A DNA stretch of 43,214 bases from Lachnospiraceae bacterium (GCA_017626325.1 JAGAIZ010000088.1:1-43214); one strand, 5' to 3'; counted from the stretch's first letter, positions 33,738 to 42,695 are shown. Notes: generated by a model from the sequence alone, not told the origin. A program made the numbers and translations.

Positions 33738-34760
33738 TCATCGCTGCTGCCTGCGCCATTCTGCCGCCGCCTCTTCATATGCTGCCGCCTGCGCCGCGTC
33801 TCCAAGCTCATGATAGCACTTTGCCAGTCCCATTAACGGGACATCACCGCTAGTGCGGATATCCAGAATGCTTTCCGTCTCACAGGCCCCATTATAAAAC
33901 CACAGAATCGCTTCGTCCATATCCCGCTTCGCCAGATAGAACTCTCCCAGTTCGCAGCAGATCTCCGCACATCCCTCACAGGCTGTCACTTTCAGCGCAT
34001 ATTTCAGGAAATCTATTTCATCTCCGGCAATACGCGCCGCTCTGGCTGCCACACATGCCGCCTCCTTGATCTCGTCCACGCTGCGCGCCGGGTCCTTACA
34101 GGATTCCCGGAAAAAATCTCTCGCCGCCAGAAAATCCTGATCCTCTCCCGAAATAAAAAGCTCTTTCGCGTATATGTTGTGGAGCCTTTTATCCAATCTT
34201 TCTCCTGATTCGGTTATCCGCGCAAAAGCCGCCAGATCCCTGTTTTTATGATTATGCTCGGGCATATGGATGATCTCTATCTCGCTGTCATAGATCACCG
34301 GGTCAAGCCCTACCTGCTCGTGGATGGCGCCCTGCCACCGGAAAGTCCGCACTCTTCTGAAAAGCTTCGGACGCAGTTCTTTGTCGTAATTATAGATCGT
34401 TCCGTGAGCAAGCTGATTTGTATAATACATCTGCACCATGTCGATCTCAGGCAGCAGCGTCTCTTTTAACTGCATAAAGCGAAGCCGGTTCTCCTCATCT
34501 ACGACTTCGTCCGCATCCGCGGAATAGATATAATCCATTCCCGCTTTGGAAAAAGCGAAGTTGCGCGCTGCGGAAAAATCCCCGGTCCATGTAAAATCAT
34601 AGATCTTATCCGTATACGCCGATGCGATCTGCCTGGTGGCATCAATGGATCCGGTATCCACGATCACGATCTCGTCCATCAGACCGGCGATGCTGTCCAG
34701 ACATCTTTTCAGAACTTTCTCTTCATTTTTTACGATCATGCACAACGATACTGTGATCAT
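33738..34760 (-). CDS. family 2 glycosyltransferase with helical C-terminal repeats
   Basis: The 340-aa protein has an N-terminal GT-A domain: ITVSLCMIVKNEEKVLKRCLDSI, DEIVIVDTGSIDATRQIA, then the DxD at YSADADEVVD (about residue 95) and the FRWQGAIHEQV segment. The second half (about 215-335) is helical with TPR-like pairs (CCELGEFYLAKRDMDEAILWFYNGA, LAKCYHELGDAAQA). This design matches TPR-containing glycosyltransferases such as those glycosylating peptides or proteins; acceptor not known. The start at 34760 has GCAGGGG upstream. Soluble, acting in the cytoplasm. Confidence 0.9.
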   Translation of the reverse strand: MITVSLCMIVKNEEKVLKRCLDSIAGLMDEIVIVDTGSIDATRQIASAYTDKIYDFTWTGDFSAARNFAFSKAGMDYIYSADADEVVDEENRLRFMQLKETLLPEIDMVQMYYTNQLAHGTIYNYDKELRPKLFRRVRTFRWQGAIHEQVGLDPVIYDSEIEIIHMPEHNHKNRDLAAFARITESGERLDKRLHNIYAKELFISGEDQDFLAARDFFRESCKDPARSVDEIKEAACVAARAARIAGDEIDFLKYALKVTACEGCAEICCELGEFYLAKRDMDEAILWFYNGACETESILDIRTSGDVPLMGLAKCYHELGDAAQAAAYEEAAAEWRRQQR

Positions 34761-34903
34761 GGATTCCCCTGCTTCCGTTCTTTTCTGTATTAACCGGACG
34801 CCCGAACGCATCCTGTTTCATCATACCAAAACCTTCCATAAAAGAAAACCCGAAAACGGAACTTCCGTTCCGGTATCTTCAACGGTATCTTCCTTACCGG
34901 TAG

Positions 34904-35314
34904 TCAAATATCCCGAAGGCGGTAATAAATATCCTGCCGCATTCTCGCTTCTATCGGCAGCCACGCCGTCTCTTTGCCCGCCTGCAGCAGCAGACTGCCG
35001 TTCCGGTTCCTATGGACGAACTGCTTAGACGGTACTAACAGATACCGGGTCGTATAGGACAGATCCCACATACGCTCAGATATTTTTATGACATATGTGT
35101 CATCACCGGTCCCGACCCCCGCATACCCTCTCCGGGCCTTCCGAATCCGTGCCTTTCCCAGAAAACGGTATCTGCGCCCGTCCCAGTTATATACGCCCAG
35201 CATATGAAACCGCATATCATGCAATATGCCAAGCAATAGTCCTGCCAGAACAAGCAGCACCATAACCGCCTGTATCCATACCATGTTTTCCGGTAACGAT
35301 AATTCTATTCTCAT
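34904..35314 (-). CDS. single-pass membrane protein, unknown
   Basis: The 136-aa protein has one membrane helix near the start (about 14-33, IQAVMVLLVLAGLLLGIL). It is followed by a basic, Arg-rich domain with Tyr/Gly pattern (NWDGRRYRFLGKARIRKARRGYAG, then ISERMWDLSYTTRYLLVPS). No family recognised. The start at 35314 follows AGGAG; an earlier in-frame start at 35395 lacks a ribosome site. Same strand as its neighbours, between the acyltransferase and glycosyltransferase genes. Confidence 0.7.
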   Translation of the reverse strand: MRIELSLPENMVWIQAVMVLLVLAGLLLGILHDMRFHMLGVYNWDGRRYRFLGKARIRKARRGYAGVGTGDDTYVIKISERMWDLSYTTRYLLVPSKQFVHRNRNGSLLLQAGKETAWLPIEARMRQDIYYRLRDI

Positions 35315-35425
35315 CATGCGCTCCTGTCTGCGCATTCTCTCCGTATACTCCCTAGAGTAGCATACTCGTTCTTTGATTGCAAATCCTTTCAGCAAGCAGT
35401 TTTTTCATGATCAGGCGGTCTCAAA

Positions 35426-36544
35426 TCACTCGGGAAGCTTCCTGACCAGCCTCAGCCCCCGTGACAGCCAATACTGCAGCGCTAACGGCAATACCAGTCC
35501 TGCCGCCAGGTAGACCATCTTAAAGGCTTCCGCGCCGCCAACCAGATAATAATAATCAATGTTGCTATGAAATTGTTCGAAATCAAAATCCGCGCACAAT
35601 CCTGTGTGTGCCGCCACGCCGGCAATAACCATCTTCACAAGCATAAACGCCATGATATGATGCATCATGACCGCATACGTATTTCTTCCCAAATAAGTGA
35701 CAGCGCGGCTCTTTTGCAACGCAGGCGTCAGGACCTTAGCCACCCGCAGCCAGAAAGCAACGCCTGACACTACTGTCACATATGGAATCACCGGACCATT
35801 GGCAAACCCCGTACACCATACGCTGCTGTAAGCAAGTCCGCCGCACGTAAGCTGCAGTACCACCTGCACCCCGATCACGATGGCAAAATAGGGCAAATTT
35901 CCCAATGTGTCATGCTTTTCCAGCTTTTGAAAATAGAACTGTCCCATTTGAAAACACGGATAAAGAAAAAGAATCCTGCCCGGCATCTTATACCAGCCCC
36001 ACACATGACCGCCGATGGCAAAGTACACCACTGTTATACCAACCAGCAGGGAACCGGCAAGAATAAGCCATTCATGGTCCAGACGCAGCTTCTTTAACAA
36101 AAGCCGCATCCCCAGATTGAGCGTTTCTACCAGAAACAGGACCGGCACAAACCATGCCGCGAAGTTATAAAGATACTGATAGCCATGGTAAAAAGGCTCC
36201 AGAAACAGGCTCATTAGAGTAACCGGCTCCCCCAGCGCAAATCCGGCTCCCGCCCGCAATGCCCATGCGATCAGCCCGTAAACCAGATTCCAGATAAAGT
36301 AAGGCAGAAGCAGTCTGCGTACTTTCTTCTTCAGATAGGCAAAAGGCGCTTCTTCTTCCTGCCGTCTGTAGAAATAACCCGATATAAACATAAAAAGCGG
36401 CACATGGAAAGAATAATAGGGAAACAAATCTCCTACCGTCATAATATTATAGTCCGCGTGTCCCGCCACGATCATGACCATGGCAAGCGCCGACAGAATA
36501 CCGAAGGCCGCATTGTAATTTGTTTTCTGTTCAACTGTGTTCAT
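35426..36544 (-). CDS. acyltransferase family 3 membrane protein
   Basis: A 372-aa integral membrane protein with about ten helices, family of OafA-like O-acetyltransferases that modify sugars or lipids at the membrane. It carries the N-terminal ILSALAMVMIVAGHADY (catalytic His in the GH dyad), SFHVPLFMFISGYFYRRQ, and the Arg-rich KKKVRRLLLPYFIWNLVYGL. Its ATG at 36544 overlaps the TGA of the GNAT gene (ATGA), so it is translationally coupled. GGAG lies nine nt upstream. Acceptor not inferable; the nearby glycosyltransferase is a possible partner. Confidence 0.92.
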   Translation of the reverse strand: MNTVEQKTNYNAAFGILSALAMVMIVAGHADYNIMTVGDLFPYYSFHVPLFMFISGYFYRRQEEEAPFAYLKKKVRRLLLPYFIWNLVYGLIAWALRAGAGFALGEPVTLMSLFLEPFYHGYQYLYNFAAWFVPVLFLVETLNLGMRLLLKKLRLDHEWLILAGSLLVGITVVYFAIGGHVWGWYKMPGRILFLYPCFQMGQFYFQKLEKHDTLGNLPYFAIVIGVQVVLQLTCGGLAYSSVWCTGFANGPVIPYVTVVSGVAFWLRVAKVLTPALQKSRAVTYLGRNTYAVMMHHIMAFMLVKMVIAGVAAHTGLCADFDFEQFHSNIDYYYLVGGAEAFKMVYLAAGLVLPLALQYWLSRGLRLVRKLPE

Positions 36545-37095
36545 GTAGTCTGTCTCCACTCTCTTTTTAACATTCGGTATTCCAATCTGGTTTTGATTTT
36601 CCCGTCATGCCATTCATAATCAATGTGCTCCGCTTCCTTTATCAAACCGCACTTTTGCATTACTCTTTCCGAGCCTGCATTTTCAGCCAGACATCCTGTA
36701 GACACTCTGTATACATTATTTTCCTGAAATGCAAATTGCAGGACCCGCTTAAATGCTTCCGTCGTATACCCCTTTCCCCAGAACTCCGGATAAATAAAAT
36801 ATCCTGCATGAACAAATTTCCCAACAGGCGTATCATCTATTACGGTATATCCGGCGCTCCCAATCTGCTCATGCAGATCTTTCCGCTCAATATGCATAAA
36901 GTAGAACTTTCTGTCAGGTTTTTCCATATCATCCAAAACCATCTGAAAATCCGCGTAAGCCTCTTCTTTTGTAAATAATTGTATATCCTGTAAATAATAC
37001 ATCGTTTTGGGATCCGCTTTCAGACGGTAATATTGCTCAAAATCCTTCTCCTGATAATCCCGCAGAATCAATCGTTCTGTCTCCATATATATCAT
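36541..37095 (-). CDS. GNAT acetyltransferase (RimJ/RimL-like)
   Basis: The 184-aa GCN5-type acetyltransferase starts MIYMETERLILRDYQEKDFEQYY. It has the acetyl-CoA loop FWGKGYTTEAFKRVLQFAF (R/Q-x-x-G-x-G/A variant, about residues 109-127) and the family ending with VMQKCGLIKEAE, followed by R-rich YR. RimJ/L-like members acetylate ribosomal protein N-termini or amines; the substrate here is unknown. AGGAG lies 10 nt before the ATG at 37095. Leads a two-gene overlap with the acyltransferase. Confidence 0.93.
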   Translation of the reverse strand: MIYMETERLILRDYQEKDFEQYYRLKADPKTMYYLQDIQLFTKEEAYADFQMVLDDMEKPDRKFYFMHIERKDLHEQIGSAGYTVIDDTPVGKFVHAGYFIYPEFWGKGYTTEAFKRVLQFAFQENNVYRVSTGCLAENAGSERVMQKCGLIKEAEHIDYEWHDGKIKTRLEYRMLKREWRQTT

Positions 37096-37480
37096 TAATC
37101 ATAAACTCCTTTCACACTGTTAGGTCCCAGGTAATTGCGAAATTCCTTCATCATTGTTGAAATTGTGCACGACTTTCTTCCTTTTCGCTCTGGGATTCCC
37201 GTATATTTTATAGTAAAATACATAGGATAAGGAAGTATATGCAGCAGCTTCCTTTATCGTTTGCCAGGAATCCTTCTATAATGAAAAAGATGAAAAAGTA
37301 TTCCGAAAAAACCAAAAATAAAGGATTTTATTTTATACTTATTATATTTTATACCGCAGTCCAAAGCAACTGCTTATGCTTTGCACGTATATCGCAATTA
37401 CAATTGGTTTACTGTTTACTCCTGATCAGTCGTCCCGGTAACATAATTTACCGACTATCTCAGAAAGGAATCCTTATCAA
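37096..37480. promoter_or_regulatory. divergent intergenic region
   Basis: A 385-bp AT-rich gap between divergent genes. An open frame 37239-37484 (+) starts behind AAGGAAG and ends in an ATGA overlap with the lipoprotein start. Its sequence (Lys-rich then a hydrophobic run) has no family, so it may be a leader frame or chance. Promoter-like TATTAT/TATAAT-type boxes are common here and I do not pick one. Confidence 0.3.
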
Positions 37481-38584
37481 ATGAAAATAAAAAAGAATAC
37501 ATTTCTGTTATCTCTGATCTGTATCGGCGCCCTGATATCTTCCTGCGGCACGGACTTGCCGTCCTCTCCATCCGACAAGTCAGACAGCACAACGCTTTCC
37601 GCCGCCGAATCGGAGGAAGCTTCCGCAATACCCGCCGTGCGCGCCGCTGACAGCTACCTGCGTGCTTCCGATATCGTGCTGGATCTTAACAGCCCCGGCT
37701 TGCAGCCTTCTGCGGAAAGTGAAGTTCCCGTCAATTCATGCGGCGATTTAAGCGTGCCTACTTATCTCACAAAGGTAGACGATACCTATTTTATTGTAGA
37801 CTGTTACCACAATCAGATCATCTATCACGATAATCTAAGCGATCCGCTCTATGAATGGCAGGTAATGACTTCGGAAATTGATAAGGGGCATACCCTTGCC
37901 AGCGATGGAATGGTCTATCTGATCGATGACACAGAGAATAACCGTATCCTTATCTTCGAGAAAAAAGACGGCGTCTTCTACCACACCCAGACCTTTGATG
38001 AGATCGGCAACAGACCCCACTATATTATCTACAACGAAGCAACTGATACTTTCTACGCCTGGAGTTCCATGAGCGGCGAAATGTATCTGTTTCGCCATGA
38101 TCCCGGAGACAGCCGCATGTATCTGACTGAAATTCGTAGAATAGACGCCTTATCTGACACCTATGTCAGATCCTTTACCATCATGGATGATTCCATTTAT
38201 TTCGTGTCAGGTATTCCCGGCAGCCCTGCGATTTTGGAGGCAGACCTAAACACCTTCGAAATCCGTAATACTTATTCTGTTCCGGACACTATGGCAGGCA
38301 TGATTCAATTGACTAAGATTGAAAATCACTATTATATTACGATATCGACTGACAGCAATGGAAATCAGGACTATGCCACCATAATAAGAACTGACGATTT
38401 ATCAACTCTGTCTGCGGGAAATTATGAAGATATATACAAATACTTTATTGGAGGCGGCACGCCATATTACATTACTCAGATTGATAACAGCTATTATTTA
38501 ACAGAACACAGAATTCCTGGCCACTCTATATGGAGATTCCGTATAGCCAATGGAGAAATCATGGATGTGGAGACCATATATTAG
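37481..38584 (+). CDS. lipoprotein with beta-propeller-like repeats
   Basis: A 367-aa exported protein. The signal peptide FLLSLICIGALISSCG ends in a lipobox Cys at residue 22, followed by a Ser-rich linker (about 23-55). The rest is strand-rich with repeated blocks containing YFIVDCYHNQIIY, MVYLIDDTENNRILIF, YAWSSMSGEMYLF and YYLTEHRIPGHSIWRF, spaced about 45 residues apart, as in NHL/WD-type propellers. No enzyme motif seen. ATG at 37481 with AAAGGA 11 nt upstream. Function unknown; a surface-binding role is a guess. Confidence 0.82.
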   Translation: MKIKKNTFLLSLICIGALISSCGTDLPSSPSDKSDSTTLSAAESEEASAIPAVRAADSYLRASDIVLDLNSPGLQPSAESEVPVNSCGDLSVPTYLTKVDDTYFIVDCYHNQIIYHDNLSDPLYEWQVMTSEIDKGHTLASDGMVYLIDDTENNRILIFEKKDGVFYHTQTFDEIGNRPHYIIYNEATDTFYAWSSMSGEMYLFRHDPGDSRMYLTEIRRIDALSDTYVRSFTIMDDSIYFVSGIPGSPAILEADLNTFEIRNTYSVPDTMAGMIQLTKIENHYYITISTDSNGNQDYATIIRTDDLSTLSAGNYEDIYKYFIGGGTPYYITQIDNSYYLTEHRIPGHSIWRFRIANGEIMDVETIY

Positions 38585-39007
38585 GTCTCCTATATCCTTA
38601 CTGCATTCTCATGCGTTACTGATTTCGCCTTGTGTGTTTTTGTTAAATTTAAATTTAGCACTGATCGTTTTATCTGTTTAACACAGAATTGATCTATTAC
38701 GCCGAATGATATTATCCAGACAAAGTCAACCATGACATATTATATTTTTTGTTACATTTGTGTTTACTCTTTTCCTGTTTCTTATATTATAACGTATGTA
38801 TTTTTATTTTGCCATTATTTACTTTACTATGATTACACTCTTTTCTGCTTTTTCTCTTTTTTAATAATTACGCATGATATTCATTTCGCTTTTTAATAAA
38901 TTCCTGCATTTTCCGTATTATTTATCGCTGTTTATTCCTGCTTCTTTCATTTCCCTTTCAATTTTCTCTCTTTTTCCTCTTTATTTCTTCTATTATCTGA
39001 AAAAGTA
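38585..39007. other. AT-rich intergenic spacer
   Basis: About 420 bp, strongly T-rich on the plus strand, with no open frame of note, no clear repeat and no obvious terminator for the lipoprotein gene. I see nothing functional in it. Confidence 0.4.
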
Positions 39008-39044
39008 AAAAGCCCCGCAAATTTTTACGGTCTGCGAGACTTTT
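39008..39044 (-). terminator. terminator of cytidylate-kinase-like gene
   Basis: In RNA, AAAAGUCUCGCA pairs with UGCGGGGCUUUU with two G-U pairs (39033-39044 and 39008-39019), loop 13 nt, followed by UUAC. It lies about 48 bp after the stop. Confidence 0.75.
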
Positions 39045-39091
39045 CTGACTTTCCAATCATATGAAGCTTTTCCTAAGGGTTAAAACCCACC

Positions 39092-39721
39092 TTACTGTTT
39101 TCCCAGTTTGATTTTCAGATAATCTTTAATCAGTGTTACGCAATGATCCCAACCCACTTTGGAGCTATTCAAAGTTAAATCATAATTTAGCGGATCTTTC
39201 CAATCTTTTCCTCTGGTATAATACTTGTAATAGTCTGACCGATATCTGTCTGTCTTATGTACCAGCTCCTTTGCCCTGTTCTCGGACACCTGCATTCTAT
39301 CCATAACAGTCGCAATACATTCCTTTTCCGGTGCTTCCACATAGACGCTGATGACATTCGGCATATCTTTCAGAATATAATCTGCGCACTTACCGATCAC
39401 TACGAAGGATTCCGATTCCGCGAGCTCCCTGATGATCTCGGACTGAATATTAAACAGGTTGATATCCGAAGTAAACTCCTTATCACTCGGTTCTACTATA
39501 TAAGTATATGGTATCTTCATCAAATGTTTCATCGCATAACTGCCGCGCAGCTTTTCATCCACTTCCGCAAATAATTGTTTATTGATGCCGCTGTATTCCG
39601 ATGCCATATCAATCAACTGCCGCTCGTAACAGGGAATTCCCAGCTCCTCCGCAAGTTTTGTACCGATTGCTTTACCACCACTGCCAAATCCTCGTGCGAT
39701 TGTAATTACATAATTCTCCAT
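39092..39721 (-). CDS. cytidylate kinase-like protein
   Basis: The 209-aa P-loop protein has a Walker-A-like IARGFGSGGKAIGTKLAEELGIP (about residues 8-30), then CYERQLIDMASEYSG. Later SESFVVIGKCADYILKD (Lid-equivalent entry), ISVYVEAPEKECI and RYRSDYYKYYTRGKDWKDPLNYDLTLNSSKVG follow. This is the PF13189 cytidylate-kinase-like family, shorter and divergent from Cmk; substrate unproven. The start at 39721 has AAGGAGG at 8 nt; an earlier frame start at 39745 contains it. Monocistronic. Confidence 0.88.
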   Translation of the reverse strand: MENYVITIARGFGSGGKAIGTKLAEELGIPCYERQLIDMASEYSGINKQLFAEVDEKLRGSYAMKHLMKIPYTYIVEPSDKEFTSDINLFNIQSEIIRELAESESFVVIGKCADYILKDMPNVISVYVEAPEKECIATVMDRMQVSENRAKELVHKTDRYRSDYYKYYTRGKDWKDPLNYDLTLNSSKVGWDHCVTLIKDYLKIKLGKQ

Positions 39722-39853
39722 ATGCCATTCCTCCTTATCGGTCACAAGAATCTGCCGCTTTTCTGTCCGATAGCGGCTGTTTTTATTATTTTACCACATA
39801 AAGGATGTATTTGTAACAAAATCAAAGCATTTTCCAGCAGTTTTCAAATAATT

Positions 39854-40231
39854 TTAGTTAGGATGCTCGTTGAATGGCGTTCCGACTTCTATCAGATTGC
39901 CGTCCGGATCATAGAAACGAATCACCTTCTGTCCCCATGCATGTTCCATAAGATGATTCACATACGTTATCGGTTCTTTATAATTCTCCAATTTCCTGGC
40001 AAAACTCTCAATATCCGGTTCTTCAAAATAAAGCTCCGCAGCATTATTGTGCGGGACAATATCCTTGTCTATACAACTTTTCCAGATGGATGCGTCCTGC
40101 AAAACCAGTCCTTCCGTCAAAATGACATTCCCGTCATTATCCAGAATAACATCCAATCCGAACAGTTCTTTGTAAAAAGCCTTGGATTTTTCTATATCCT
40201 TTACAACTATTAAAACATTTTTCAATTTCAT
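39854..40231 (-). CDS. VOC-family (glyoxalase fold) protein
   Basis: The 125-aa single VOC domain starts KNVLIVVKDIEKSKAFYKELFGLDV, contains WGQKVIRFYDPDGNLIEVG near the end, and has GGAGG 10 nt before the ATG at 40231. The metal ligands of glyoxalases (His/Glu pairs) are partly visible (Glu in IEVG). Such proteins range from lyases to antibiotic-binding proteins; substrate unknown. Upstream is the repeat-rich region 40232-40508. Confidence 0.9.
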   Translation of the reverse strand: MKLKNVLIVVKDIEKSKAFYKELFGLDVILDNDGNVILTEGLVLQDASIWKSCIDKDIVPHNNAAELYFEEPDIESFARKLENYKEPITYVNHLMEHAWGQKVIRFYDPDGNLIEVGTPFNEHPN

Positions 40232-40508
40232 TAGGATTGATCCTCCATGTCAGAGCAATTTGCTGCACTCAGGCAAATTTGAGAGTCTGGCTCAAATTAT
40301 AACTTTACCTGCTCAATTTCTTAAATAACAGCACATCAGTGTTTTCAATCTAATCCTCATGTCAGAGCAATTTATTGCGATGACACGCGTCGGAAATGTC
40401 AAAGTTTTCCGAAGGAATACTTTTATTTCCGACTGCGATCAAGGCAATTTGAGGCTCTGACTCAAATTGCCGGTTAAAAAATCAGCTCATCAGAGTGATT
40501 TTTTAACC
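40232..40508. repeat. duplicated structured intergenic element
   Basis: Two copies of ATGTCAGAGCAATTT (40247-40261 and 40359-40373), each with a downstream hairpin of the same type: AATTTGAG-CTCAAATT (40276-40298, degenerate) and a perfect GGCAATTTGAG / CTCAAATTGCC (40443-40471). The second copy also has GTCGGAAAT / ATTTCCGAC (40389-40433). The block ends in a perfect 13-bp stem GGTTAAAAAATCA / TGATTTTTTAACC (40472-40508), a terminator abutting the MBL gene stop on the minus strand. Confidence 0.75.
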
Positions 40509-41320
40509 TAAATCTCGATCACAAGCCCTGCATTTAACTGGTGCACCATCTCGCCAAGTTCTTCTTTTAATACTCTGTAAGAACGTTCTCCCGTACAATG
40601 TCCCGTATAAATTTCTTTCACACCTGTATTCTTGATATTTCGTGCCAATTCATGTACTTCTGCTTCCGTTCGGTTGTAGATATGAAAACCGCCTATCAAT
40701 GCATAAATCCTTTGATTTGGATACGTTTTGTGCACTTCCTGAATGATATGATCGGCTCCTCCATGGGAACAACTGTTGAAGATCACCAGACCTCTCTCTG
40801 TCTCGAAAACAAGACTTTGTTCATGGGAGAAATCATCCGCCTCCCAGCCGCTCTTAGTGCGGATATACATGTGATTTTTCCTTCCGATTTGATCCAGCCC
40901 CGCAGTCTTATGCGGAAGCAATGACACTCCCTGACACAATGCAAAGTCACCTTCCGCCCATGCAATACGCTCTTTGTTCGCTTCCAGTATTCCTTTCGGT
41001 ATCCCTATATATTTATGAAAGATCCATGTTTTTGCATAACAATTTTCCGCACTGCCCTTCCGCAGATAAAACTTAGCCTTTCCGTTATGTGCAAAAAAGG
41101 CTCCCATACCATCTGCATGATCATAGTGGGCATGAGACAAAACAGCATAATCTACTTTATCGATTCTCTTGCCGAGCTTTTGGGCATTTTTGAGAAACAA
41201 ATCCGATGCCCCTGTGTCAAGGAGTATACTCTTTCCCTGATACTCGATATAAATACTCAGCCCCCATTCCCCACAGAGTTCACCCTTAGAAATATTATCT
41301 ACCAGTACGGTTGCCTGCAT
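40508..41320 (-). CDS. MBL-fold metallohydrolase (COG1237)
   Basis: The 270-aa protein starts MQATVLVDNISKGELCGEWGLSIYIEYQGKSILLDTGAS and carries the metal motif SHAHYDHADG (about residues 65-74), then NSCSHGGADHII (Cys, two His) and GGFHIYN. COG1237 members include dihydropteroate-synthase-related and 7,8-dihydropterin proteins, but here a generic hydrolase is the safe call. The start at 41320 fits the family; AAAGGA lies 12 nt upstream. ATG at 41332 and a TTG at 41350 are alternatives. It is closed by the hairpin ending at 40508. Confidence 0.9.
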   Translation of the reverse strand: MQATVLVDNISKGELCGEWGLSIYIEYQGKSILLDTGASDLFLKNAQKLGKRIDKVDYAVLSHAHYDHADGMGAFFAHNGKAKFYLRKGSAENCYAKTWIFHKYIGIPKGILEANKERIAWAEGDFALCQGVSLLPHKTAGLDQIGRKNHMYIRTKSGWEADDFSHEQSLVFETERGLVIFNSCSHGGADHIIQEVHKTYPNQRIYALIGGFHIYNRTEAEVHELARNIKNTGVKEIYTGHCTGERSYRVLKEELGEMVHQLNAGLVIEI

Positions 41321-41459
41321 AATTTTAGTCATTCCTTTCACTTCGCTCAAAAATCTACTTTATTTTTCACTCTTATCTCTTTCTGACTTCTGATTACGCT
41401 GTTATCATCGCAAATAAAGTCATTGCCATAAAAATATGCTCTTTAAACTTATCAGCAGC

Positions 41460-41843
41460 CTAAACCGTAATCTCTATCTGATTATTCTCAATTCCCACGA
41501 TACAGCTTTCATAATAACCGTCTCCTGTGACTCTCGGTCCGCTGATTACTTCATAACCATCCGCTTTCAACCTGGATGTAAGCTCGTCCACCTTCTCCTT
41601 ACTTCCCACAGAAAATGCAATATGAATATACCCGGTTCTCTGCAAGCCCTTATCATCATCTGTCATTCCCGGCTTATTCATAATCTCCAGTCTGGCTCCG
41701 TCATCGAAGGATAGAAAATAGGAACGGAAATCTGTTGTGACATTATGATATCCGTCATTAGCTTTGGCGCCAAAATATTTTTCAAAAAAAGCTTTTGTCT
41801 GTTCCAGGTTATTAACATACATTGCCAGATGTTCTATTTTCAT
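41460..41843 (-). CDS. VOC-family protein
   Basis: The 127-aa glyoxalase-fold domain reads [27 protein letters not shown], then [43 protein letters not shown], and ends with [10 protein letters not shown]. Candidate metal ligands His (HLAM) and Glu (LEIM, QIEI) are kept. Ribosome site GGGAGAAAAAAG precedes the ATG at 41843. Function not known; a lactoylglutathione lyase annotation would be over-precise. It stands between the MBL hydrolase and the KilA-N/HTH pair, same strand. Confidence 0.9.
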   Translation of the reverse strand: MKIEHLAMYVNNLEQTKAFFEKYFGAKANDGYHNVTTDFRSYFLSFDDGARLEIMNKPGMTDDDKGLQRTGYIHIAFSVGSKEKVDELTSRLKADGYEVISGPRVTGDGYYESCIVGIENNQIEITV

Positions 41844-41910
41844 CTTTTTTCTCCCATAGCTTAAAATCTATATCTCAATGTTTCTCTTACTCTTTCTATA
41901 CATCAACACT

Positions 41911-42300
41911 TTACAAGACCGGACTGATAGCGGATGCAAATTCAAAAGCAATATCTTTATGAGCAAATGTACCGCCGTAGCGACCCTTTTTCACATATAA
42001 ACCTATTGCATTGGTCTGTTCGATCCATTCGGATACACTGGGGGTAAAAGTTAATAGTCCAGCCTGTTTTTTAAAGTGTTCAGATTCGAACACTTTAAAA
42101 TCCGGATTATAAATTTGTTCCCACGTTGACAGAAATTCCAAGGTTGCTCTATTCCTAAGCCAATTTCTGACCACATCTGCCGCTCTGGAATTTACTGCTT
42201 TCACCGCAGCTATATCCGTGATACATATATAATCATCTAATTCCGCCTTCGATATGGTAACCGGCACATCCTGCACCGTAATAATCCTGTTATTCGGCAT
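41911..42300 (-). CDS. KilA-N domain protein, probably truncated
   Basis: A 129-aa protein: MPNNRIITVQDVPVTISKAELDDYICITDIAAVK, then SRAADVVRNWLRNRATLEFLSTWE and a KilA-N core YGGTFAHKDIAFEFASAISPVL. The KilA-N family in Firmicutes usually continues after the ISPEF-like site for about 130 residues. Here a stop follows directly, so the C-terminal half is lost. Start ATG at 42300 overlaps the HTH stop by 11 bp, with GGGAGAG upstream. Role unknown; such pairs are often regulators or phage-like. Confidence 0.75.
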   Translation of the reverse strand: MPNNRIITVQDVPVTISKAELDDYICITDIAAVKAVNSRAADVVRNWLRNRATLEFLSTWEQIYNPDFKVFESEHFKKQAGLLTFTPSVSEWIEQTNAIGLYVKKGRYGGTFAHKDIAFEFASAISPVL

Positions 42301-42574
42301 CCGCACTCTCCCTTTTTTTGACAAATCTGACCTCCAACTCCATGTCAAGCGCCTCCGCCAATTTTGCAAGCACCTCGATGGTTGGTACATTTCTTTTGGC
42401 TTCAATGCGGATGATATTCGTTCTTGCAATACCGGTAAGATTGGCAATTTTCTCCTGTGATAATCCTTTCTCTTTGCGGATCGCAATGTATTGGTCGATG
42501 ACCTGATTTTTAATCTTGTTTTTCTGTGTCTCAATAAGGTACGATCTTTCCTGATCATTTACGATATAATCCAT
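42290..42574 (-). CDS. XRE-family HTH regulator
   Basis: The 94-aa protein starts MDYIVNDQERSYLIETQKNK, then an XRE helix-turn-helix at GLSQEKIANLTGIARTNIIRIEAKRNVPTIEVLAKLAEALDMEL (about residues 41-85). It ends just after KKRESADAE. Its start at 42574 is preceded by GGTGAG, a weaker site. Ends overlapping the KilA-N ATG by 11 bp, so the two are coupled. Resembles antitoxin-type regulators, but the partner has no toxin motif. Confidence 0.88.
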   Translation of the reverse strand: MDYIVNDQERSYLIETQKNKIKNQVIDQYIAIRKEKGLSQEKIANLTGIARTNIIRIEAKRNVPTIEVLAKLAEALDMELEVRFVKKRESADAE

Positions 42575-42695
42575 AGTCTCACCATCTTTCTTAATACGTA
42601 TCATCAATATAACATATTTGTTGTAATTTGTAAAGAAAAATCATGCTCAACACTCCGATTTTCTTCCTGCCTGCGTTTTCCTGTTACACAAAAAA

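Noticed and set aside
34830-34920. AACGGAACTTCCGTT palindrome and repeated GAAGATACCG near the glycosyltransferase start
   Set aside because: A one-base loop is not foldable and the repeat is short; no clear terminator or operator could be supported.
37239-37484. 81-codon frame upstream of the lipoprotein gene, with ATGA overlap and AAGGAAG
   Set aside because: No family features and odd composition; kept only as a possible leader frame in the intergenic entry.
41911-42574. HTH plus KilA-N as a toxin-antitoxin module
   Set aside because: The partner has no toxin motif; only the coupled layout resembles such modules.
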